From: Hydractinia symbiolongicarpus
Lineage: Eukaryota; Cnidaria; Hydrozoa; Anthoathecata; Hydractiniidae
NCBI RefSeq assembly: GCF_029227915.1
Contig: NC_079882.1
Span: forward strand, 3,968,001 to 4,032,000
DNA: 64,000 bases
Direction: 5' to 3'
The position numbers and the translations under genes are program-made. The notes under the pieces were generated by a model. It searched no databases. It saw nothing but the letters and a program-made list of their open reading frames with translations, and was not told where the DNA came from. This document shows, piece by piece, positions 12,316 through 23,300 of the stretch. How positions within the stretch are numbered: position 1 is the stretch's first letter; each line of letters starts with the position of its first letter.

Positions 12316-14347
12316 TTTTCTGAAATCGTGATTGTCACCAAATAAAACATAATATAAAATCACCTTCATTAAAAATGGCAAATAAAGCTAGGAGCCAGCA
12401 ATACAACGGTTTATTTCACCTTAAAGGAAGTCACGATTGCGCGCAATTAAACTTGACGTAGGATAAGATCTTGTTAAAATATTTAAATTTATTTTATACA
12501 TTTTATCCAACATCTACAGTAATACAATTTATATTGTAATAACCCTCGTCTCTGTAAGTCAAAAATGGTACCTTATTTACTTTGAAAACAGGGGTTTTAT
12601 TATACCAGACGTTATTCGTAATGCTAACCCCCGTTCCGCCGTTTAACCGAGATGGGGCGCCCAATCTAGTCAGAGTCCAATCTAGTCAGAGTCCAATCTA
12701 GCACTGGATAGTTAACAAGAAAAAATGAAAATAAAAAGACAAAAATCTTAGGGTTAAAATTTGGATAAACACTGCACCCTGTTCCTCGTAACGATAAGCA
12801 AACTGTACCTTCATTTTTTTCAAAAATCACTACAATAAATATTTTAATATGGAGGTTAGAACCATCTTATGCTAAGGATGTACAAAATTGGCACCACACC
12901 CTGCGTGTCACAACGAGTCTCCCTCTAGTATGTTAGCAAAGTACAATATAACTAGTAACGAAATGTAACAATTTAAAGAAAAAGATAGCAATAAAAAAAA
13001 TTAGTTTAGGACTTCTTTTTCCAGTTTGCAGTTGAATGTGTATGCAAATAGCTTTCTGGTAAGCTTGAATGTACTTGTGGTTGCAAAAAAAAAAAAGCTT
13101 GGTTAGGGATTAGTTATAAAGATGTCTTAAATTACAACTATCTCAAGTCTAACCATGGCTAAAAAACGTGTACGTTTTTAAACTGGTTCAATGAAAATAT
13201 AAAAGCCCTTAAAAACAACAACAGTAAAACGAGCCTACCTTTTGTAGTAACACTCTAGCTGCTTCTGCAGAATCCAGTTCACGTGCAACTTATCGAACCA
13301 GACTGAATGCGAGACAAGCCACATTGCAGTTTTACACGAATCCATAATTACCAACAAGCTGAGCGACTAGCTGTCTTTCCTTCACTTAGATTGTGTTTTA
13401 TGAAATGAATGTACTCACGTGGTTTATAAATTTGCGTGTTTTACTATCATGTTTTAAAAACGTCATGCATTCGACATGTCGTGAGAACATGTCGTGAAAA
13501 GAAGATTCCCTAACGTAAATAACAAATGGATAAGAAAAACCGTTTTTGTTAAGGACTCTATTCTGGGTAATGAGTGCACGAAACATCAAAAAATCATATT
13601 CATATATTAGCACGCCTCTCATTGCTGCAACGTCAAACATAAACTTTTATTTGTTGTCGTGAATTTCCTTTTTTTTTGCGTCTTTTTAATTTTTTCTTAA
13701 TCATTTTTTATTTTTTATCACAACTCTAGAAAGAAATATTAAAACGATAAGTTTGTTACAGTAATTTATTAATTTATAAAGTAGGAAAATAGACACGAAA
13801 CAAAAACATGACATTAATAAGTAAGAATTCTTAAGGAAAAAAAGAAATAGGCGAATTGGTGTTCACTTTTTGCATCTTTTTTATAACTAAAAAACACCCA
13901 CCAACATTTAACTGACTTAAATACCAAATTGTTCAATTACAAAATATCAAAACATCAAAATATTGAAACTACTAACAGTATATAACATTTTGTCTTGACT
14001 TGACCACAAAATAAAAAAACTCAACAAAATATTATTATGATTATCAAAATATTTATAGATAAATATAAAATATAAATGATAAAAAATATCTTTTTTAGTA
14101 GTAACTATAGCGTCTGAAATAAATGGAAAGGATATGTTGGTGTTTTTTATTTGTAAAATTAATGAAGCAAAAAACTATTTTGCCAAGTTAGTAATTAAAC
14201 AAAACAAAAATTCCCCAATTATTCAGCAGATTTCATTTTCGTTGAGAGTACAAAAAAATTCATTTAAAAAAATTTGCCAACCACAACAAAATGTTACCAG
14301 CAAATAAATAACAACCTTTGTTTATCCTCGCTTGTTACACATGTATA

Positions 14348-17300
14348 TTACTTCAATATAATGTTTTTCGATACTTTTTTAACTAAACGCAGACCCACTC
14401 TTTGTCTGTTGATGTCTATACTAGTCACGACGCATTCGACTCGATCACCTGGACCAAGTGTAACACCATTCAATATTTTACTTTTGTGAATCAGCCCGTC
14501 TTTATCGAGTCCAATGTCAACAAAAGCACCAAATGCGACGTTATTACGAACAACCCCAGTAAGTGTTTGTTCTTGTTGTAGTTGATGTATTGAGGTCTGT
14601 CCTTTTCTGAAGACTGGTTTCTCCAACTCTAAACAAAGCAATGACGTGATGAATAATTAAAGAATGGTTGCAATACCGAACGAAATTCTCCAGTGTTGTA
14701 ATTTAAAGGTCTTTAACAACACATACATTTAGTATGAAAAAGTCTGTTTATGCACAATGATAGCATCTAGCAATGAAGGAATACCTAGGAATGCTTAGGA
14801 ATACAAATTCAGGTTTCACAATGGTAACTTGCTTAGTTAAGCGTCAAGATTATTGCAAACGTGTCTCCAACTTTTGGTACTAATAAAACATATCGAAGAT
14901 GCTGTAGCAAATATGGATGCTATTAAACTTTTAGTCTGTAAAGTTAATAAACTATGAAGATGTTTTGATCTCATGATAACAGCCCTAATTTAGTCATGTT
15001 TGAATAATAAAACTCTTTTAAATGTAAAACTCAAAAAATGTCCTTCCCTTGACCAATTTATTTCTAAATCAATGAAACCTCCAATCTCATTTCTCAGCTT
15101 GGGACTACACTACGAAGCATTGGTAATAAGTTTGATTGTAGGGCGCGCCCTTTTTTTAAATTATAAATATAAAAAATCCATCTATATTTTAATTTTGAAC
15201 TAGCTACCTGTTCTTAGATCGTAATTAATCGGTTGCTGAATGCCGTCAACTATCAGCTTCAAAGTTTCAACATCTGTTTCCAGTTTTTCGGCTAGCGCTA
15301 AACAACAATAGCACGCTGTTAAGGGGGATTTTCACGAAACGAATTGAACGGCGAATTCGACGGCGAATTGTATCTGAGCATGCGCAGTTTTGTTTGTTTT
15401 GATTTTGCATCGAACTGCGCATGCTCAGATACAATTCGCCGTCGAATTCTCTGCTCAATTCGCTTCGTGAAAATCCACCTTTATATCGAGTTGTTCTTTT
15501 TATAAAATCTGTTACAGTTTTTAAAGAAATAGTTTTTAAAGAAACTAAATTTAAATTAAGAAACATATAGATGGGACAAGCAAAAAGTTGAACAATAATA
15601 TAAAAACAACACAGCATACATTCAAATTGCATATCGACCTTTCCTTCCATTTTGTTTTGGATTTTCTCCTTAATTTCATTTGTACCAATCATATCGTCAG
15701 TGACATCGAAATATTGAAGAACTCTAAAAGGTTAAGACACGAAATGTGTGACACAATAAACATTGATATTGAAGTGAAGAAGTTTTTAAAAGAAAGAAGA
15801 AAAAAGGTAGCTAAAATTTTAATGCAAGTTTTGAGGAAATATATGATTTTCTCCATGTAAGGAAAAGACAAGACAGGGTGTCTAAAAAGAAATATAGCTA
15901 CTCCATATTTACCCCGCTTTTTGTTTTAAAACAAAGATTGGGCAAAAAAAGTAAAACTATAACCTTTTCGCAACATCGTAGGATTCGGGGTGAATCCAAG
16001 TTTGATCCAAAGGATCTGGAAAAATATTTTGTGATTTTTCAGCTTTGTGCATTTTTCTTGGAGGTTCTAATTTTGATGACGCTTTTAATTTGCGTTTCTT
16101 CGACTTCTCTATCTCCTCAAGCTAAAAGTAAAAAAATAAAAGCAACAAAACAATGATGTGAAGAAATAAAGATGTAGAAATATGGAGCTGCTTAATATTT
16201 ATTCCTTAATTTTTACAATAGCTTGTGCAAAAAAGAAAGAGTTTTCCAAGAACAATTGAGAAAAGTCTTTCATGAAAAAACACTTCCACAAATCACTTAT
16301 TTTACATTCCAAATGAGGAATGTGTTGCACTTCGATGCTGGTAACATAATATTCGTTGCACAAAGTTGTTTGCTCATTTTTATTTTCCTGTTTTCATCCT
16401 GACTAATATCAGAATTTTCAGGTAGTATAATAACTCGAATTAGCGCCAAGATCTTTTAAGCGCCCACGGATACACACCCAACATTTAAATGTCATGAAGT
16501 ACAATAATCCTTTATAAGCATATATTTAATTTCCTTTACCTACGTTATAAAATGTACCACAACATGTATATTCCACGAACCTGTGCTTTATAATCAGGTT
16601 ATAGGTATCGTATTTGTGATTTAAAGCGTTATATGTAAGCGTCATAACCGCCTACTCCTTACTGTGTTCAATTTTATTTTATTTATTTATTGAGATTATT
16701 TACCCAGGATAGCCTCTTCAGTTCCTATTGCTACTGCTATCAACGGAGTCCTGCGAAGGGGGTCCTAGCGCATTTAAAGCTCCCATTTGAGCTACGAATG
16801 TCGTGCAAGCACAGAAACCGCAAACTAGACAACCGCCTAAGATATCAATCCTATTCTCATGCTGAACGCTAAGCAGAAAGGATAGATTTACACTTTTATA
16901 GTCTATGGCATGAATCGGCCGGGGTTTGAACCCAAGACCTTTCACACTGAAAGCGAACGCTCTTTCATTTACTGGCCAACTTTTGGCAGCTAACAATACC
17001 ACTACGTATCACTAACACCTGACCATGTAAAAATGAAATTTATGACAATAGTAAAAATATAACACCAAAAAATTTAACAATATGACATCACAAAACAAAA
17101 CACGCACCTTAACCTCAGAATGTGATTGGTCAGAATTTATCGCTTTTACAATCCGAACAAACCCAGCGCAATTTCGATATGTCAACTTCCCTATTCCTTT
17201 TATCGACAACAATTCTTTACGATTGATGAAATATCCAGTCTTGTTACGATGATTTACAATAGCCTCTGCTTGTTTCTTGTTAATTCCACTCACTCTTCTG

Positions 17301-20300
17301 TTATAGAAGGAAAAGGTTTTCAAATTCATGGCCAGGTAATATCTTAATGACTCCTCTATCTATATCCGTTTAAAAACCCTGAAGTGTTACTATTCGAGGT
17401 GAAACTTCAGAAACCTCAGAAACCACACCACCGGTCATATATTTGTAATACAGAAAACCTGGTGCTCACAAATGACAGTACATTTTTTCAATTGAATCGT
17501 ACTTAAAAGCAGTAAAAAGCTATCATTATAGTGAGACAACAACAGACTAGCATATTAAACAAATTATTTCCCTTCCTGAAAAATAATTTAAAACTATCCC
17601 CCCAAAATATTCTTACCTTAGCATATCAACTGAACAAGCATTTAAATCAACTCCAACAAAACTGACACAATCCTCTATTACATCTTCCACTGACGCTTTT
17701 AACATTGATTGGTCAACATCATGCTGAAATCAATCAGTTATAAGTATGTAAAAATGAAGAGGAACTCTAGTTTTTCTTCCCTGCAGTGACCGAAACAATC
17801 TTATTTGAGGATTTTTGGATTTCTTGAAGTTACTGATTTACAAGAATATATACCTGATACATACCAACGCCGATATGTCTTGGTTCTATTTTCACAATCT
17901 CTAACAAGGGATCTTGTAACCTTCTACCAATTGAAACTAAAACAAAAGAAACAAGCTTTTCCTTTTAATTTAAGTAGAAAATATTGTTAACATGAATCAC
18001 ATGGAAACGCTATCTTACATACCTGCACTTATTAAGTTTGGATCTAATTCAGGAAACTCAATTTTGGCTTCTTTTGTGACACTATATATTGAGGCACCAG
18101 ATTCATCAACAATACTAAAAAAGGAGGGTGAGTGGTGCATTTAAATGTAGTTAACATTTGTGGAGTTAAATAAATGTGCACTTGTAACATTTACTTCTTG
18201 TACCTATAAGATACATTCAATGGAGTAAAACAGCCATCTTTTATCATATCAGATATAACATTTTCTATTTCTCGGCATGCAGTGCCATTGCCAATAGCTA
18301 TTAAGGTGATACTAAAAAGAAGAAGAAACATATAAATTATAGCATAAAAATAAAAATAAGGGAGCTCTGTAAAATTTAAATTAACCAAGATACAGTAAGA
18401 TTTACTACTTAAGTGTTCATGCATGCAAAAACGTAATTTATACCTATGTTTTCTTGTCATAGAAATTAATGTGTTTTTTGAAGACATCTTTTTACTTTGC
18501 TGAAATGGATATATAACGCTCGTTTCCAGCAACTGTCCTTAAATTACAGAAAATGGTATTTATGTTTCAAAAATGTTTTTAAGATTGCAGAATAAGTCCA
18601 AGGCTAACATGAATTCTTTCATAAGATTTCTCCCAATTCTGCCTGACTTTTACCAGAAAGCAATCAAAAAATAGCTACTGGTGAAAAAATTGCTACATGA
18701 TGTCAAAACATTACAACTAATTTTTACAACCTTGTACAAATTGAGCAAGATAAGCAAAAAGTTTAACACTCTTAATAACACATAACCTGTCGAAAAAACA
18801 ACACACTTGTTTTTACCGTTCTCATCCAACACTGCAATTTTGCAACCATTTTTGAAGCCTGGATCGATACTTAAAATCTTCTTGTTTTTTACTGGAGCTA
18901 CTAGCAGTAGATGTTTCAAGTTAGTTGAAAAAATCTCAGTGGCTTCTCTTTCAGCATCCTTTGTTAATTGGATCCTAAGATTTAATGCAAGAAGACTTAA
19001 ACACGTTTATAAAATGTACAAAAATTAAAATAAAACGAAGTTGCCTTTAACTAGACGATCACACTTGATACATTAAACTTTGAAAATAAGTCTTCTCTTG
19101 CTACAGAAGAGGAAGTGAGATGAGCAAGAAACAAGCAGAGGCTATTATAAATCAACGCAATAAAACAGGATAGTTCATTAATGGTTAAGAACTGTTATCG
19201 AAGATACGAAGGTGACCTATTGATATTGTGCTGAATTTGCTCGGACTGGACTAGAGATATACGTGCAGACTGCTGCTGTAAATGAGCGTATTGACAGTGG
19301 TAACTTTTAAGCATCAAACAACAAAGAATAGAAAACTGGACCTTTTACAAAACTTTTTAAAATAACTTAGAGTTGTAAAGTCTCTACTTTCCTACAGAAT
19401 TGGGGTAAAAAGTAGGATAGTAAAAACAAAAAAAAAACAACCAAATTCCAACCCCACGCTATTCTTACATGGATTGCCAGTTTTTTTATCATCCGCATTA
19501 TTCTTCACAAAATTGTAATATGAACTCTTCTTAAAAACTAAAATTTACTGTATAGTTCAAAACGATAAACAAAAATTGCACCTCATTCTTCGTAAATATG
19601 TTTTCTCTATTAATCTTTTAAACGAATCTTCTATGGCATTGCACAATATGTTTTTATTCTGAGCTAAAAAAAGGGATATCTTTGTGTGGTAAAAATATTG
19701 CCTTTATTTTCTTTCATTATTGTGGAAAATTGTTTGTGAGGCAGAAACAGATTTATTTTCAAGGCAAATCTAAAAACAAAAATTGTCATAAAAATCTACA
19801 ATTCAGGACGACATGGGTTCAGTCCTTGCAAACAACAATAAGATTCAACAATTGCAACAAAACGATACAGTAAAGGATAACTATATACACATTAAGAGAA
19901 AAACTTCAGCAAACCTGTAAGTTTGTTGTATCTTAACAGCCAAAGATTTTTTATGGTATCCAGGAAGTGATCACGTTTGTGATCATTAATCACTAATTTG
20001 ACAGATAAAATTTTCATTTGTTCTGCTCTGTTTATTGCTAACACCTAATGTATAATGCAACAAAAATGAAAACAATTGACCAGTGTTTACGATAGAACAA
20101 ACTGCATCAAATTTTAGATAATTTTTTTTATATTGAACTTGGACAATTGAATTATAGGAATCTTCAAATGCATTGTACGGTCACATTTTTTATAAACATT
20201 TCAGTTAATCTGGTATCTGTTATAACCAAAATGGTCAAGAAATTACAGCAGCAGAAAAACTAGAATGTATCCTGTGTATACTTTCCTCGACCAACTAACC

Positions 20301-23300
20301 CTGTGAGACATTTATTATAGAGTCTGAAGTAACCGTTGTCAATTATAGCTTACATATGGGTCGGAAAAGTATTCAAACGGCTAAAAGTTTACCAACACAA
20401 CTAAATTACATGCAATATGTAATAAAAAAATGTTTAGCTTGTATAAAAAATCACTCTTATCACTATATAGTGCTTACCTGGTATGAAGTGAGGCGATTAA
20501 CACGGGATTGAAAATCATAATATAGCAAGAACTTTTGACTATTTTTATCCAATTCTTTGCCCTTGGGAGAAGCTTTACAATGGATCATAACATTTTCCTT
20601 ACCACTGCAACATAAACAGAAAAAAATCATACAGTTTGATCACACATTCGAATCACTACAAGATAGTAGAGTATTGGAAATTAATTGTCAGTTTGCAACT
20701 TAAAATATCATGGAAAGTTTATAGGTGTTTTCCTAAAACATATTCCTAGGGGTGGATGAAGTAGGCTGAAACATGACACATTCCTAGGAGTTGATGAATA
20801 GACTGAAACATGACAGGATTGCAGCAATTAAAACATTAAAACACGGATCAAAATTTTGCACAACATAAAGCATACAATAGGCGCTGGGTGAACCAAACCA
20901 CGAAGATGGGGGACTAGATTTAGACGCAGCATCAAACATACAATAGGCGCTTGGTGAACGCCCTTCTTTGGTTACTTTGCTGCATAATTTTTTAATGGTT
21001 CTGGTGTCAGCTGTGATTTTGATTAGATAGTAGTTCTAGTAGCCTAATATATCAGTTTTAGATTGCCATGGAAAAGGAACATTCATGGGTGCGTATTTCG
21101 CTTTAATATCCATCTCGTGTAGAATTTCAACAGGTAAATGCAAGGTGAATGTTTGGAAGTTTGCGCAAAATTTGCTTAAACCACAATAAAAATCTTCCAC
21201 AAATTTTGGTCCTGAAGATCTGCAGGTAAGGCCTTGTTTAGTAGATTGCAGCAGGCTGGATTTACCAATTTTGGAACTATTGCTGACGGGCGTGAGAATT
21301 ATGTGTAACGACTTGAAACTGGGCCAATTTTATCAAAAATGTGAAAATAAAAATCTAGTTTTTTTGTTTCTTGTGTTTAAAAATGTAAACAATCAAATCC
21401 AACATGTAGGGGCGGATCTTTAACATAGTTTATAATCAGAAGCAAAACCGTGTTGCTGTGAAAACTAATCAAAATTTACTTGCTGAATTTTTTAGCTGCA
21501 TTTCGCTAAAGAAAGTTCTCCAAAAATAGATAAAAAAAGCTTGATAAGATAAAGAAACATGCAAGTATCAGCTACGTTTGAGTATAATTTAACTTAATTT
21601 TGATATAAGTTCCAATAATAATTCTGTGCTTAACCAATTTCAAAAAAATGAATAATATATGTTCAAAGAAAGAAAACCAACACTTTAATACTTCGATATT
21701 TAGCATGTCCATGTAAAGCAGTTGCTGGCCAAATGGCTATTCCTGCTTAGAAAGCAGAGAGGTCCAGTTTCAAACCCTGTGGTTGACATTTTTCACCTTT
21801 TACTTTTTCTTTTCTTTTATCTGTCTGCCTAACTATAAAAAGTGTTTTTTTTCTCTAATTCATAAATATAAAAAATAGATACCAGGCTTAGCAGCTACAC
21901 TGTGATATGGTGGCCATTTCAACATGAATGATTCTGCTGCTTAAAATCATCATTTTAAATTTATGAATACACTGGTATAGTCAAAAAGCACTACTTTTTT
22001 TACCCAACCGCCACAACTAAAACCACAACGAACGCAGACAAAACTAAACACACATTTCTTCTGAATGTTTGAAATATGCTAATTACTTTACATTTACCAT
22101 ATCAAAATAAAGAAAAAAAAGTTTCTGTACATACATATCTTCTTTTATTTTCTTCTGGACTAATGGATCTTTAGAGACCATATCTGCTATGATGTGTTGT
22201 GCTCCAACTATCACTTCATTTTCACTAGATAACCCTAGAACAAGTTTTGTGATATTTTGACAAACAAAAAAATACAATATTTACTTTTTTCATACTTGAC
22301 TGTGGGATTAAGTGTTTCAATCAACAAAATAAATTTTTAGGCATTATGTTTCTCAATGGCAATGTATGTAAATGCAGAATTTTCTGTAGCTAGATTCTAT
22401 AATACTGTATCTCAAAACCATTTACCCTTTTTTGTATGAGAACCTTGATGTAAATTAGTTGGAAAATTAGGTCAAGGGAATTAAAAAAAAAGATTTTGTT
22501 CTTCTCTAAAAGGGAAAGCCTTTTTGGCAACATTTGTCCCGGTTAAAATGTACAAATCTTAAAAAAGTGAATACAAGGGAAAGAAGAGAGCCACTCAGCT
22601 AAAGAACATTGAAAAACAATATTTATATTTTAATTCAAACCTTCAATGTTTTTATTCACATATCTTCTCAGGCAAATATCATCATTTGGACATCTTGACA
22701 ACTCATTGGAAACTGATTCTAAGCCAAGTTTCCGAGCTCGCTCAGCTAATGTTCCTTTTCCACCTTTTTTAAAAGGTGCGTACTAGTAGTAAAAAATAAA
22801 ATAAAATTGTTTGGCACAATACTGTAAAGCTACTTTTATGAAAAATATATTAAAACATTTGCATGTTTTTTCCTACTATAGGTATTGCATACATAGAGAA
22901 ATTTCTTAGGGTTGGCACTCTGAAATCCTCACATTTCGATTATGATAGAAATCAAAACTTAACTGGTTAAAAATTTCCATCAAAGGATACTTTGATTTAC
23001 AATTTTCTATTGTATATACCAAAAATTTTTGTGAACATGACACGGACAGAGGTATAGGGATAACTCTGTGTGTGTCATGCCCTTTGCTTAAATCTTAATA
23101 AAACAAAAAAGTTTTATTTTTAAGTTTTTTATTATTTTTTTATGTAAACTAGTCATGCAAGTGATAAGTGCAAAAACTGTGTTGTTTTTAATTTAAAAAA
23201 ATCTTTAAAAATTAACCATACAGGTTGTAAATTGAAATCTAGAAAGTTTAAGCATGTGTGCCTTTTGTTGTTGTTTAGAAAGATTATTTTGTTTATAGGA

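Larger units (their letters stand above)
10096..14347. other. Intergenic stretch, repeats only
   Basis: Apart from the cluster at 10835-11180 and the tandem array at 12142-12315, I see no gene here. A short 16-bp direct repeat (AGTCCAATCTAGTCAG) occurs at about 12660-12705. Frames at 11476-11697 (minus) and 13398-13640 (minus) show no family motifs. Confidence 0.5.

Noticed and set aside
12071-12331. Possible CRISPR-like array or repeat-protein gene
   Set aside because: Units are contiguous with no unique spacers, and the genome is eukaryotic. It is a minisatellite; frames on both strands are by-products.
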